Of a DNA stretch of 64,000 nt, positions 23,829 through 34,123 are shown one piece after another; position 1 is the first letter of the stretch; every line of letters starts with the position of its first letter. A program made the translations under genes and the position numbers. The stretch is from Polynucleobacter necessarius. GTDB lineage: Bacteria; Pseudomonadota; Gammaproteobacteria; Burkholderiales; Burkholderiaceae. The notes under the pieces are model-generated. The model was not told the origin of the DNA and searched no databases. It was given only the letters and a program-made list of their open reading frames with translations. Where the stretch lies: contig NZ_LT615228.1 in NCBI RefSeq assembly GCF_900096765.1, forward strand, positions 812,669-876,668, in the 5' to 3' direction.

Positions 23829-25310
23829 TCATGAAGTAAACCAATGTTCGCGCGCTTTCATGATGAGCGTTTTCGCAGTTTCTTCGTCAATTTGTGTCGC
23901 CTCAACCAGCTCATCAACAGCTAATTCAGCAAGGTCGTCACGGGTATGTACTTGATTGTCAGCAAGCTTAGCAATCAACTCTGTGGTCATTCCTTCTAGG
24001 GTACGCAAGTCTTGTGACACTTCGCCAATACGCTCTTCTTTTGCTAATTCCATAGTCAACAAAGAATCGCGAGCACGTGTACGCAACTCGCTCACAGTGT
24101 CTTCATCAAATGAGTCAATTTCTAACATTTCAGAAAGAGGTACATAAGCAACCTCTTCCAAAGTATTGAAACCTTCTTCAATCAAGATGTCAGCTACTTC
24201 TTGATCCACGTCCAACTTGTCCATAAACAGTTGACGTACAGAAGAAGCTTCTTTTTCAGTTTTTTCAGCAGACTCTTCTGGGGTCATGATGTTGATCTGC
24301 CAACCAGTCAAATCACTAGCCAAGCGAACGTTTTGCCCGCTACGACCAATCGCAATAGCCAAGTTCTCTTCATCAACTACCACGTCCATCGCGTGACGCT
24401 CTTCGTCAACCACAATAGAAGATACCTGAGCGGGCGCCAAAGCACCAATCACAAATTGGGCTGGATCTTCAGACCACAATACGATATCTACTGCCTCACC
24501 AGCCACTTCGTTGCGCACCGCGGTAACACGTGTACCACGGACACCAACGCAGGTGCCGATTGGGTCAATACGCTTGTCATAAGTAACGACAGCAATCTTT
24601 GCACGAATACCAGGATCACGAGCTGCGCCCTTAATCTCCAGGAGACCTTGCTCCATCTCAGGAACTTCGTTCTCAAACAGCTTGATTAAGAATTCTGGGC
24701 AAGTACGAGAGAGTTCGATCTGTGGGCCACGTGCTTCGCGATCCACTTTGAGGATATAAGCACGTACACGGTCACCAGAACGCAAGTTCTCTTTTGGAAT
24801 CATTTGATCGCGACGCAACAGAGCTTCCACGCGACCAGATTCGATGATCAAGCCATTCTTATCAGCACGCTTAACGGTACCGGTCATGACTTTCTCGCCA
24901 CGCTCAAGATAATCGTTCAAAATTTGCTCACGCTCTGCATCACGAATGCGTTGCAAAATCACTTGTTTTGCAGCTTGTGCACCAATACGGCCAAACGCTA
25001 AAGATTCAATCTGCTCTTCGATGTAGTCGCCAACCTCGATATCGGGTAACTGCTCTTGAGCTTCAAATTGCAAAATCTCTTTGTCTGGCTCTTGTAGACC
25101 AACTTCGTCAGGCACAACGAGCCAGCGACGAAAGGTTTCGTACTCACCCGTATCGCGGTCGATGGTTACACGAATATCCACATCCTCGGTTGCATAACGC
25201 TTTTTTGTGGCTGATGCCAACGCCATTTCTAGCGCCTCGAACACAATGGCTTGATCAACGTTCTTTTCACGCGCTAGGGCGTCTGCCAACATGAGAACTT
25301 CTCGGCTCAT
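23829..25310 (-). CDS. nusA: Transcription termination/antitermination factor NusA
   Basis: A 493-residue RNA polymerase-binding factor. The N-terminal domain ([18 protein letters not shown]), S1 domain (about 135-200), KH domains ([35 protein letters not shown]) and two C-terminal acidic repeats of HhH type are all present. It overlaps rimP by four bases (ATGA type), so translation is coupled. Intact. Confidence 0.96.
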   Translation of the reverse strand: MSREVLMLADALAREKNVDQAIVFEALEMALASATKKRYATEDVDIRVTIDRDTGEYETFRRWLVVPDEVGLQEPDKEILQFEAQEQLPDIEVGDYIEEQIESLAFGRIGAQAAKQVILQRIRDAEREQILNDYLERGEKVMTGTVKRADKNGLIIESGRVEALLRRDQMIPKENLRSGDRVRAYILKVDREARGPQIELSRTCPEFLIKLFENEVPEMEQGLLEIKGAARDPGIRAKIAVVTYDKRIDPIGTCVGVRGTRVTAVRNEVAGEAVDIVLWSEDPAQFVIGALAPAQVSSIVVDEERHAMDVVVDEENLAIAIGRSGQNVRLASDLTGWQINIMTPEESAEKTEKEASSVRQLFMDKLDVDQEVADILIEEGFNTLEEVAYVPLSEMLEIDSFDEDTVSELRTRARDSLLTMELAKEERIGEVSQDLRTLEGMTTELIAKLADNQVHTRDDLAELAVDELVEATQIDEETAKTLIMKAREHWFTS

Positions 25311-25798
25311 GACTTTCTTCCTTTGAAATCAATAACAGGGACCAACCGGGTCTTATCAACCTCGGCTAAAGAAAACTCCAATTGAGAGGGCTGACCATCA
25401 GCACCCTCGAACACCAAACCAAATTTAGCATCAGGCGAATTCAACTCACCAGTCAGCAAACCTTGCAACACACCACGAAAATTCTTACGATTACCAACTG
25501 CAACACGCAACTTCAAATCCACTTCCATTCCAGCAAAGCGCTCAAAATCTTGCGCACTCTTGACCGGACGATCTAGGCCTGGAGAAGAAATCTCCAAACG
25601 CTCATACGGAATGTTTTCCACAGGCAAGGTGTAGCTCAACTGATGGCTCACCTTCTCGCAATCCAAAACTGTAATCAAGCGCTCGTAATCTGGGTTTTCA
25701 ATCGTGACACGCAACAAACCTCCGGCTTCACGCTCAATATCAACTAGCGTGTAACCTAAGTTTTCCAACTCTGCAGCGATGATCCTTTGATCTTTCAC
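25307..25798 (-). CDS. rimP: Ribosome maturation factor RimP
   Basis: RimP assists 30S assembly. The [21 protein letters not shown] and [18 protein letters not shown] blocks are typical. The GTG at 25796-25798 is preferred: an AAGGG ribosome-binding site lies about 5 bases upstream, and it gives 163 residues. The longer TTG starts at 25808-25822 lie in or next to the T tract of a terminator. It is the first gene of the nusA operon, directly after the attenuator-like leader. Confidence 0.88.
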   Translation of the reverse strand: MKDQRIIAAELENLGYTLVDIEREAGGLLRVTIENPDYERLITVLDCEKVSHQLSYTLPVENIPYERLEISSPGLDRPVKSAQDFERFAGMEVDLKLRVAVGNRKNFRGVLQGLLTGELNSPDAKFGLVFEGADGQPSQLEFSLAEVDKTRLVPVIDFKGRKS

Positions 25799-25935
25799 GA
25801 CACCCTTCAAACAAAAAAGCAAAAAAAATGGGCTTCAAAGCCCATATTCTCGAGATTCAGAACAGGCCGACTTACGTTGATCGCAACATCAGTCGGTAAC
25901 AACACTTGCAACATAGCGTAGCGGTGTGCTGCAAG
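25799..25935 (-). ncRNA. Structured rimP leader with intrinsic terminator (attenuator candidate)
   Basis: From the likely start near 25935 the leader can fold into three hairpins. The first is CTTGCA/TGCAAG. The second is a longer stem (CCGACT/AGTCGG with inner TGTTG/CAACG around CGAT). The last is a terminator hairpin. The terminator ends about 13 bases before the rimP GTG, with no room for another promoter, so transcripts must read through. A rimP leader attenuator has been described in other proteobacteria; whether this one belongs to that family is not tested. Confidence 0.5.
25811..25845 (-). terminator. Intrinsic terminator directly before rimP
   Basis: On the minus strand ATGGGCT and AGCCCAT (7 bp, extendable to 8) enclose a TTGA-type loop and are followed by eight T, GC and six more T. 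It can end rluB transcription and, since it lies in the rimP leader, can attenuate the rimP-nusA-infB operon. Confidence 0.8.
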
Positions 25936-25941
25936 ACCAAA

Positions 25942-25947
25942 ATTATA
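25942..25947 (-). promoter_or_regulatory. Perfect -10 box (TATAAT) of the rimP operon
   Basis: A TATAAT on the minus strand (in GCTATAATTTTGG) lies about 150 bases upstream of rimP and 30 bases beyond the rluB stop. No good -35 is seen. It would start transcription near 25935 and so places the terminator inside the leader. Confidence 0.5.
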
Positions 25948-25975
25948 GCTGATTTTTAGGGAAACCTCTTAGAAA

Positions 25976-27731
25976 TCAGAAGCTTTCGCCAGGATTTCGG
26001 GGCTTTCTAGGTCCTTTATTAAAAGGCTTGCGTCCCTTTGGAGCATTGCGTTTTGGCCCATTTCCCGGTGTTTGGGGGGCGCCAGTCACAAATGCAGACT
26101 GACCATGATGGACTTTTTTGGCCTTATTACGACCTTGGCCATTGCCGCCCTGCCCGCCTTGGCCAGGTCTACCGCCCTGAGTACGACCCCGAAACGGTCC
26201 ACGCCCATCGCCTGTTCCACCATTGCCACCACCCGATTTTCCACCTCTACCCTGGTGAGTGAGGCCATTATGGCCGCTAGCCAGCGTTAAGGCATCACGT
26301 GAGCCCCAATAAGAAACTGAGGTTTGCATTGGATCAGGTTGCAAATCCTCTCCCAAGGGATGGCGATCACGATTGTTTAGATTAGATCCGCGGCCTTTAT
26401 CTTGTGGCTGTGGCATTTTTAGGCCAGCAAACTTCATCAAGTTATAAATACCGCCGGCCTCAACCTCTTCCCACTTACCGCGCCTTAAGCGTGGAGGCAA
26501 GAGGAACATGCCATAACGTGTTCGAATCAAACGAGAAACAGTATGTCCCACTGCTTCAAACATGCGGCGCACTTCGCGATTACGACCTTCGGTCAAAGCT
26601 ACGTGGTACCAACGATTTGCACCATCACCACCGCCCATCGCCAAACGTAAAAATTTTGCTTGGCCATCATCGAGCTGTATTCCACTCTTTAATTGAGTGG
26701 TATTTTCTTGGCTCAATTCACCCAAAATACGAACAGCGTATTCGCGCTCCACTCCGTAACGAGGGTGCATTAAGCGATTTGCTAATTCACCTGAGGTGGT
26801 AAATAGCAGAAGACCTTCAGTATTGAAATCCAAACGACCCACTGCTATCCAGCGTCCTTGACGTGGCTTGGGTAAGCGGTCAAACACGGTTGGGCGACCC
26901 TCTGGATCAGACTGGCTAACAATCTCGCCAGCAGGTTTGTGATAGAGAATCACGCGTGGTGGTTTGGTTTGAATCTTGCGATGCACAGGCTTGCCGTTAA
27001 TGCGCACTTGATCGGTTGGCCCAATACGCTGGCCAATATGCGCAGGTAAACCATTAACAGAAACGCGCCCTTGAATAATCAAGTCTTCCATGTCACGACG
27101 CGAACCCATGCCAGCGTCTGCCAACACTTTATGCAACTTCACTGTATCTTCATCGTCTGCGTCGTCATCTAAACCATCCAGATCAGACCACACTTCGTCA
27201 CGCAAACTCAGAGGTAACTCATCAACATTAGCAAATTGCAAACTGCTCATCTCTTCTTCGGTAGGGGCATCTGGATCTTCCTCCTCACGTGAGCGTTGGG
27301 CGCGTTGTGCACGACGCTCTGCTCCGGTTTGGTGAGAAATTTCGCTCTCACTCTCATTTAATCCTTCAGGATTAGACATCTCAACCACTTCAGGAGCATC
27401 TAAGGCAGCATCAAACTCACCAGACACAACCGATGCAAACAATGCCTCTACTTCCGCAGGATTAGGTGCCAACTTTGCTGATGAATTACCGCCCCCCCTC
27501 ACGCTGACTATTGCCCCCACCACTGGCATCGCCTTCGCGACGCGGCTTATCCTTATTGAAAGGTCGCTTCTTATTAAAGGGGTACTTCCCAGAACCTGCT
27601 CGGCGTGGACCACGTGGTCCACGATCCTCGCGGGGAGCGCGCTCTCCACCTTCAGGCTTAGCACCTTCAGTAGGTGATGGCGTTGCTTGAGGTACTACCG
27701 GAGATGAATCGTTTTCGTTAGAGCTTGTCAT
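25976..27731 (-). CDS. rluB: 23S rRNA pseudouridine synthase B (frameshift at a G7 tract near the start)
   Basis: The likely original start is the ATG at 27729-27731 ([15 protein letters not shown], a charged Arg/Gly-rich tail). Its frame ends after 81 codons. Seven G (C7 at 27492-27498 on the plus strand) shift the frame; six would join [17 protein letters not shown]. Downstream an intact frame holds the S4 domain (about [16 protein letters not shown]), the RluB/RsuA catalytic core ([14 protein letters not shown]) and a long Gly/Arg/Asn-rich C-terminus. An in-frame ATG at 27527-27529 preceded by AAGG could still start a protein with all catalytic parts, because the lost part is low-complexity. 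Function may therefore persist. The gene follows scpB by 5 bp. Confidence 0.75.
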
Positions 27732-27736
27732 TAATC

Positions 27737-28450
27737 TTATTTTGTTTCGTCTGACGGATCATCAGACTCAGGGGTGACTTCTTCTGCATCTTCAATTTCA
27801 GTGACTTCAATTTCTTTGGTGATTTCTACGATAGTTTCTTCTTGAACTACTGTTTCGCCATCAATCACAACGGTTTCTACTGTTGCCGTTGGATCAAAAT
27901 CGATTACCGCTTGACCTAGTTGTTCTGCAGCAGCCATCGGTGCAGAATCTTCCAAGATCGGCAAGCTTTGCAAATTGGTTAAGCTCAGATCATCTAAAAA
28001 CTGTTTCGTAGTGGCATATAAACCGGGGCGACCGACTGTGTCCTTATGACCAATCACCTCTACCCAACCCCGATCTTCCAACTGCTTCATGACGTTACTG
28101 CTGACAGCAACACCTCGAATCTCTTCAATCTCGCCGCGGGTAACCGGTTGGCGGTAGGCAATGATCGCCAAGGTTTCAAGTACTGCACGAGAATATTTAG
28201 GCGGCTTTTCGGGAGTCAAACGGTCCAAGTACTCACGCATTGACAAGCGGCTCTGAAAGCGCCAGCCAGTCACAATGTGTACCAACTCCATGCCTCGATC
28301 ATCCCAGGCGCGCTGAATTTCAATTAAAGCTTCATCGATATCAGCAGTGGTGATGTCCTCAACAAATAAACGGGACAAGTCGGCAACCGTCAATGGCTCC
28401 TGGGCGCACAGGAGGGCTGTTTCTATAACGCGCTTGTTGTGATCGTCCAT
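27737..28450 (-). CDS. scpB: Segregation and condensation protein B
   Basis: A 237-residue winged-helix partner of SMC-ScpA in chromosome condensation. Two winged-helix domains are visible, with the typical [24 protein letters not shown] segment near residue 90 and a [19 protein letters not shown] block. A Glu/Val-rich acidic tail follows (about 185-237). Intact; the first gene of the scpB-rluB pair. Confidence 0.92.
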   Translation of the reverse strand: MDDHNKRVIETALLCAQEPLTVADLSRLFVEDITTADIDEALIEIQRAWDDRGMELVHIVTGWRFQSRLSMREYLDRLTPEKPPKYSRAVLETLAIIAYRQPVTRGEIEEIRGVAVSSNVMKQLEDRGWVEVIGHKDTVGRPGLYATTKQFLDDLSLTNLQSLPILEDSAPMAAAEQLGQAVIDFDPTATVETVVIDGETVVQEETIVEITKEIEVTEIEDAEEVTPESDDPSDETK

Positions 28451-28639
28451 AAAAGTTGGGCTACCAGGAATATCCCAAGTGAGCCTTAAAAATGTATTTC
28501 AGTAATGGGTTTTGGTGTTTTTTAGCGACTACGGACAATTCATCTCATCATTTCTTGTTAGGGAATGCGCCCGCGCTGCAACGAAGTCTTTTTCGTTCAC
28601 CGTGCGGCCATTATAAGGTAGGCTCAATACAATAGCTAC

Positions 28640-29554
28640 ATGCAAGAAAATTCTTCTAAAAGCTCCACTACCGACCTAATATCCGCCCAACGCAGACGTT
28701 TGCTTAGCCTAGGCATTGGTACTGGCGCCTTCATTGGCGCTGGCACTCTGAGCTCATGTGGTCTCATGGCACCCAAAAAACCAGTGCTTGGCCTGGTATT
28801 AGGTGCAGGTGCAGCACGAGGGTTCGCCCATGTCGGGGTGATCAAAGCCCTGGAAGCCCAAGGCATTCGCCCTGATGTAGTAGTGGGCAGTAGCGCAGGT
28901 AGCGTCATCGCCGCACTCCTTGCTTTTGGCGCCACCGGAAATGATCTCAACCGACTAGCCCTCAATCTGGATGAGGCAACGATTGCCGACTGGGGCCTAC
29001 CATTTGCAGGCCGCTTTGGCGGCCTCATTAAAGGCGATGCGCTGCAAAACATGATTAATCGTGAAGTACAAAACAGAACGATTGAGCAGATGCGCATCCC
29101 CTTAGGTATCGTTGCTACGGAATTACAGTCGGGCAAAGGCGCACTCTTTCGTAGCGGCAATACTGGTCAAGCGGTGCGCGCATCATGTAGCGTGCCGGGT
29201 GTATTTCAACCGACTGTCATTGCTGGCAAAGAATATGTTGATGGCGGATTAGTTGCACCAGTACCAGTAAGTTATGCAAAGCAGATGGGTGCCACACTCA
29301 TCATTGCCGTCAATATTTCTTCAGAGCCCGTGCATCAAGATGCGAGCGGTACCTTTGGCGTCTTACAGCAAACCATTTCGATCATGCAACGAAGCATTAA
29401 TCAATATGAATTAAAAAGTGCTGATGTCGTGATCACACCCCATCTCAAACAAATGAGTAGTGGTGATTTCAAATCCAGGAATGCAGCAATCTTGGCAGGT
29501 GAAATTGCCGCGCAAGAACAAATGCCACTCATTAAGGAAAAGCTGAAGGGTTAG
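28640..29554 (+). CDS. Patatin-like phospholipase, probable lipoprotein
   Basis: A 304-residue RssA/patatin-type serine hydrolase. The RRRLLSLGIGTGAF region with lipobox LSSC (cysteine 40) suggests export and lipid anchoring. The oxyanion block GAGAARGFAH, the nucleophile in GSSAG (Ser85) and the DGG catalytic aspartate (Asp201) are all present. A lipid substrate in the envelope is likely but unproven. Divergent from scpB with a 189-bp region between; convergent with the NlpC/P60 gene. Confidence 0.85.
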   Translation: MQENSSKSSTTDLISAQRRRLLSLGIGTGAFIGAGTLSSCGLMAPKKPVLGLVLGAGAARGFAHVGVIKALEAQGIRPDVVVGSSAGSVIAALLAFGATGNDLNRLALNLDEATIADWGLPFAGRFGGLIKGDALQNMINREVQNRTIEQMRIPLGIVATELQSGKGALFRSGNTGQAVRASCSVPGVFQPTVIAGKEYVDGGLVAPVPVSYAKQMGATLIIAVNISSEPVHQDASGTFGVLQQTISIMQRSINQYELKSADVVITPHLKQMSSGDFKSRNAAILAGEIAAQEQMPLIKEKLKG

Positions 29555-29574
29555 CGCCCAATAAGCCTGGGAAA

Positions 29575-30222
29575 TTACAGGCTGCGAGACTTGCGCTTGA
29601 GGTTCTTCACTTCGTTTAACAACTCTTGACGCTCTGCATCGTCTAAGTTGTCGCTTCCGTCTAGACGGCGCGCGCCATCAAAACGCTTATCCCAATACAA
29701 ACTTCCCAGGTCATCTACGCGAACGTTTGCACCCTTGGAAGGTGAATGAATAAATTTGTTGTCACCAACATAAATTCCCACATGGGAAAAAGTTAAACGC
29801 ATGGTGTTAAAAAATACCAAGTCACCAGGTTGTAATTCTTCACGAGAGATGGGCTTACCCACGCGGCTCATTTGGGTAGCTTTGCGTGGCAAAAGAAAAC
29901 CCAACTTATCCTTAAATACATATCCAACAAAACTACTGCCATCCAAACCAGATTGCGGCAACTCCGCATCCCAGCGATAACGCACACCAATGACTTCCAT
30001 AGCGCGGTTGATTAAATCCTCAGACTTACCGGTCACGGTATCGGCCAAGCGATCTGAAACACGGGAGATGTAGGCTCTTCCAGCCTGGAACATGCTTTCC
30101 TTGGGAACGACCGCGGCATCAGCGGATGCATCAGCAGATACATCGGCAGCATGAGTAGTCATAGCGAGCAAACCCAAGGCTAAGGCCAAGGTTTGAGTAA
30201 TCAGCACTTTTTTCAATGACAT
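29575..30222 (-). CDS. NlpC/P60-family protein lacking the catalytic cysteine
   Basis: A 215-residue protein with a clear signal peptide ending near AMTTHAA (residue 26). Residues about 65-190 form a C40-type NlpC/P60 domain, a fold that cleaves peptidoglycan peptides. The usual D-C-S-G-F-V nucleophile motif reads DGSSFVGYVF, so glycine 95 (GGC) stands where cysteine (TGC/TGT) is expected. The His147 segment SHVGIYVGDNKFIHSP remains. The protein is probably a non-catalytic binder or a decaying enzyme. No frameshift. Confidence 0.8.
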   Translation of the reverse strand: MSLKKVLITQTLALALGLLAMTTHAADVSADASADAAVVPKESMFQAGRAYISRVSDRLADTVTGKSEDLINRAMEVIGVRYRWDAELPQSGLDGSSFVGYVFKDKLGFLLPRKATQMSRVGKPISREELQPGDLVFFNTMRLTFSHVGIYVGDNKFIHSPSKGANVRVDDLGSLYWDKRFDGARRLDGSDNLDDAERQELLNEVKNLKRKSRSL

Positions 30223-30390
30223 CCGACCAGTTTAACAAAGAACTTTTATTTAACCAAGTCTTCACTGAGCGCTTAAGTCTTTGTTTATTAAGTTAATTTT
30301 GTTAATTTAGGACTCAAAGTTGAAATAAATGCACCAAATTAGCTCATTTCAGAGGGGTGTGAATCGTGATGGAAGAAATACAAGCGAGTT

Positions 30391-32028
30391 TTAAGTGAGT
30401 TCGGCTGCTGCAAAAAGCGCTTTGGTGTAGATCTGACTGGGATGCTTAATCAGGGTTTCAGTATCCCCAAACTCAACAACCCTTCCCTCTTTCAAGACCA
30501 TGACCTCATGAGACATTGCACGGATCACCGCCAAATCATGACTAATCATCAAATATGCCAAGTTGTATTTCTTCTGCAACTCTGCCAGCAAGGCAAGCAC
30601 CTGCTTTTGAATAGAAACATCTAAGGCAGAAGTAGGCTCATCCAATACCAAGATCTGCGGACGCAAAATGAGTGCGCGCGCAATGGCAATTCGCTGTCTC
30701 TGACCACCAGAAAATTCATGCGGGTAACGTGTCAATGCGGCTCGATCTAAGCCTACCTCTTTGAGCATATCGACCACTCGTGATTCACGTTCAGCAGCAG
30801 AAAGTTTTGGGAAATGGACATCTAGACCCTCAGCAATGATTTGCAAGACATTCATGCGGGGAGAAAGCGAACCAAACGGATCTTGAAAGATGACCTGCAA
30901 ACTGGAGCGCATGGCACGTCGCTCTTTGGGTTTGAGAGTTTGCCAATCAACACCTAGAATATCCACAACACCACTGACTAAGGCCACAGAATCACCAAGC
31001 AGGCCAAGCACAGCCATACCCAAAGTAGTCTTACCGGATCCAGACTCGCCAATCACACCAATGGTTTGGCCTTGCTTTAAATGAAAGCTAACTTTCTTAA
31101 GCACTTTGTGTGGTGGTGCTTTTTTAAACCAAGAACTCGCTTCAGAACTCGGGTAGGCCACTGACAAGTTGTCGGTCTGCAAAAGCACCGGAGCCAAGGG
31201 CATTACCGGCGCTAAATTGCGTACTGGCCCGCTATTGACTAAAGCACGCGTATAAGGATCAGTCGGATGCTCAAACACTTGTTTGGTTGACCCTGACTCC
31301 ATCAAGTTGCCTTGATTTAAGACTGCAACCCGCTGAGCAAAGTGCTTTACTAAATTCAGATCATGCGTGATGAGTAAGATTCCCATGCCACCATGATCTT
31401 TCGATTCTTCTTGTAACTCTTTGAGTAGCTCCAAAATTTGCAGACGCAAACTGACATCGAGTGCGGTAGTGGGTTCATCAGCAATCAAGAGACGAGGCTT
31501 GCACGCCAATGCCATAGCTATCATGGCACGCTGACGTTGTCCGCCTGAAAGCTGATGAGGATAAGCGTGAAAACGTCGCTCAGGCTCCGGGATACCAGTT
31601 TTCTTGAGTAGATCAATTGCCGCATCTACGCAATCTGCTCTCGAGAGCAGGGGTTGATAAATCTGCACTGCCTCGATGATTTGATTGCCGATCGTAAACA
31701 AAGGGTTGAGTGCGGTCATCGGCTCTTGAAAGACCATTGCAATCTCACGCCCACGAATGGCACGAATATCCTCAATTGGCAAGGACAACAAATCGACAAC
31801 ACCCTGCCCATCCTTTTTATTCCATAGAATTTTTCCAGAGACTTTGGCGCCTTCTGGCTCCAACCTCATGGGTGCGAGTGCGGTTAAGGTTTTGCCCGAG
31901 CCTGATTCCCCAACTAAGGCCACTCGCTCACCAACTCCAATTTCAAGGTCTAAGTGATTGACAGCAAATTTTTCACGACGTCCCGATCCAAAGGAAATAC
32001 ACAGATCTTCGTATCGAAGCAAGCTCAT
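30391..32028 (-). CDS. yejF: Peptide ABC transporter, fused dual ATP-binding protein
   Basis: A 545-residue protein with two ABC ATPase domains in tandem. Walker A motifs GESGSGKTLT and GESGSGKTTLG, signatures LSGGQRQRAMIA and FSGGQRQRIAIA, and Walker B LLIADEPTTALD and ILVLDEPTSALD are intact in both. It energises the Yej oligopeptide/microcin C-type importer. The start overlaps the yejE stop (ATGA). Confidence 0.92.
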   Translation of the reverse strand: MSLLRYEDLCISFGSGRREKFAVNHLDLEIGVGERVALVGESGSGKTLTALAPMRLEPEGAKVSGKILWNKKDGQGVVDLLSLPIEDIRAIRGREIAMVFQEPMTALNPLFTIGNQIIEAVQIYQPLLSRADCVDAAIDLLKKTGIPEPERRFHAYPHQLSGGQRQRAMIAMALACKPRLLIADEPTTALDVSLRLQILELLKELQEESKDHGGMGILLITHDLNLVKHFAQRVAVLNQGNLMESGSTKQVFEHPTDPYTRALVNSGPVRNLAPVMPLAPVLLQTDNLSVAYPSSEASSWFKKAPPHKVLKKVSFHLKQGQTIGVIGESGSGKTTLGMAVLGLLGDSVALVSGVVDILGVDWQTLKPKERRAMRSSLQVIFQDPFGSLSPRMNVLQIIAEGLDVHFPKLSAAERESRVVDMLKEVGLDRAALTRYPHEFSGGQRQRIAIARALILRPQILVLDEPTSALDVSIQKQVLALLAELQKKYNLAYLMISHDLAVIRAMSHEVMVLKEGRVVEFGDTETLIKHPSQIYTKALFAAAELT

Positions 32029-33050
32029 GAGCGACCTCCGCTCATCAAGCCAGACTTACGGGAATCATATGCATCGCGTAATGCTTCACCCATAAAGGTG
32101 AGGAGCAATAAAGTGCCCACCAAAACCACAAAGGTAGACAAGGAGATCCACCAGGCATCTAAATTGCCTTTACCCTGAGAAAGCAATTCACCCAAACTAG
32201 GTGTGCCAGGTGGAACGCCAAGCCCTAAGAAATCTAAACTCGTTAAAGACAAAATTGCCGCACTCATGCGAAACGGCAAAAAGGTAATCACAGATGTCAG
32301 GCTATTAGGCAGGATGTGACGCCACATGATTTGCAAATTGCTTAAGCCAAGTGCGCGAGCTGCACGGACATACTCTAAGGCGCGGTTACGAAAAAACTCT
32401 GCACGGACATAGTCCGATAATCCCATCCACCCAAATGCTGCTAAGAGAATAATCAATAAAGAAACGCTCGGATTAAAAATGGAGGCAAAAATAATGAGGA
32501 GATACAGTTCTGGCATGGCTGACCAAATCTCAATTAAGCGCTGAGAAATGAGATCAAATTTGCCTCCAAAAAATCCCATCAAGGAACCAGTGATGATGCC
32601 CACACTCACGCCAACAATCGTCAGCGCCAATCCAAACAAGATGGATAAGCGAAAGCCATAAATGAGGCGCGATAACACGTCCCTGCCCCGGTCATCTGTG
32701 CCCAGCCAGTTCTGCCGCGAGGGCGGCGCAGGATTGGGCACTTGTGAGAAATAATTGAGCGTCTCATAACTATACGTAATTGGTGGGTAAATTGCCCAAT
32801 TGCCATGAGTAGTAATGTTTTGACGAATGTCTGGTTCTAGGAAGTCCGTTGGTGTTGCAAAGTCTCCACCAAATACGGTCTCAGGCTGGCTTTTGACAAT
32901 CGGAAAATAGAAGTGGCCGTCATAACGAACTACTAAAGGTTTGTCATTTGCAATTAACTCTGCACATAAAGATAAGCCAAAAAAGATTACGAAAATCCAC
33001 AGGCTGGCATAGCCTCTGCGATTAGATCGAAATCGTTGCCAACGACTCAT
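32025..33050 (-). CDS. yejE: Peptide ABC transporter permease
   Basis: A 341-residue inner membrane permease of the DppC/OppC group. It has an N-terminal membrane helix, a large periplasmic segment (about 35-135) and five further helices, with the EAA loop at EYVRAARALGLSNLQIMWRHILPN. It overlaps both yejB and yejF by four bases, so the four Yej genes are coupled. Intact. Confidence 0.92.
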   Translation of the reverse strand: MSRWQRFRSNRRGYASLWIFVIFFGLSLCAELIANDKPLVVRYDGHFYFPIVKSQPETVFGGDFATPTDFLEPDIRQNITTHGNWAIYPPITYSYETLNYFSQVPNPAPPSRQNWLGTDDRGRDVLSRLIYGFRLSILFGLALTIVGVSVGIITGSLMGFFGGKFDLISQRLIEIWSAMPELYLLIIFASIFNPSVSLLIILLAAFGWMGLSDYVRAEFFRNRALEYVRAARALGLSNLQIMWRHILPNSLTSVITFLPFRMSAAILSLTSLDFLGLGVPPGTPSLGELLSQGKGNLDAWWISLSTFVVLVGTLLLLTFMGEALRDAYDSRKSGLMSGGRS

Positions 33051-34123
33051 GAACCACCTCCAGCACCAAACTGAATGCGAGGATCAACATAGACGTAGCA
33101 AAGATCAGAAATCAGCTTCGTAAACAAGCCAATTAAGGTAAACAGATAGAGTGTTCCAAATACGACTGGGTAATCCCGACGCATCACCGATTCATAAGAG
33201 AGCAAACCCAGGCCATCTAAAGAAAATAGCGTCTCAATCAATAAAGAGCCGGTGAAGAAAGCGCCAATAAATGCCGCGGGGAACCCAGTTACCAAGGGCA
33301 GCATGGCATTACGAAATACATGCTTCCATAACACTTGCTTCTCTGTCAGGCCTTTTGCTCTAGCAGTCAGCACATACTGCTTACGAATCTCTTCTAAGAA
33401 TGAATTTTTAGTCAGCATGGTAACGACCGCAAAGCTACCCAAGACCGAAGCAGTGATTGGGAGCACCAAGTGCCATAGATAATCCATCACCTTGCCAATC
33501 AAACTCAAGTCACTCCAGTCATCGGAGGTGAGTCCCCGCAAAGGAAAAATCTGCAGAAAACTACCACCGCCAAATAGAACTAATAAAAGTACGCCCAGAA
33601 CAAATCCAGGTATCGCGTAGCCCACCAAAATGATCGTGCTAGTTACCGCATCAAAACGGGAGCCATCGCGCACAGCCTTTGCAATCCCCAGGGGTATAGA
33701 GACCAGATACGTAATAAAGAAAGTCCATAAACCAATGCTGATCGACACCGGCAATTTAGAAACCACTAAACGCCAAACGCTCTCGTGCTGATAGTAACTT
33801 TCACCTAAATCAAATCGAGCAAAACGACCGAGCATCATAAAGTAACGCTCTACTGGGGGCTTATCAAAACCATAGAGTGCCTTAACTTCTTCAAGGCGCT
33901 GGACATCGACTCCCTGGCGTCCACGATAGCTTGCCCCCGAACCAGAAGACTCTGTTCCGCCTGAGGCTGCATTACCCTTCCCTTTGAGCTCAAGCACCAT
34001 TTGCTCTACAGGACCGCCTGGCACAAACTGGACGACAGCAAAGGTTAATGTCAATACGCCCAACAAAGTGGGAATCATGAGCAATAAACGTTTAAAGATG
34101 TAGGTGCGCATTTGGCCGTGCAT
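33047..34123 (-). CDS. yejB: Peptide ABC transporter permease
   Basis: A 358-residue permease of the DppB group. The N-terminal LLMIPTLLGVLTLTFAVVQFVPGGPVEQM, a Gly/Ser-rich periplasmic insert (about 48-75) usual for YejB, and the EAA loop QYVLTARAKGLTEKQVLWKHVFRNA are visible. It pairs with YejE to form the channel. Its start shares one base with the yejA stop. Intact. Confidence 0.92.
   Translation of the reverse strand: MHGQMRTYIFKRLLLMIPTLLGVLTLTFAVVQFVPGGPVEQMVLELKGKGNAASGGTESSGSGASYRGRQGVDVQRLEEVKALYGFDKPPVERYFMMLGRFARFDLGESYYQHESVWRLVVSKLPVSISIGLWTFFITYLVSIPLGIAKAVRDGSRFDAVTSTIILVGYAIPGFVLGVLLLVLFGGGSFLQIFPLRGLTSDDWSDLSLIGKVMDYLWHLVLPITASVLGSFAVVTMLTKNSFLEEIRKQYVLTARAKGLTEKQVLWKHVFRNAMLPLVTGFPAAFIGAFFTGSLLIETLFSLDGLGLLSYESVMRRDYPVVFGTLYLFTLIGLFTKLISDLCYVYVDPRIQFGAGGGS

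Noticed and set aside
28451..28639. Short frames in the scpB-patatin intergenic region
   Set aside because: The candidate products on both strands look non-coding; a short AACGAA/TTCGTT repeat at 28580-28597 is too weak to interpret.
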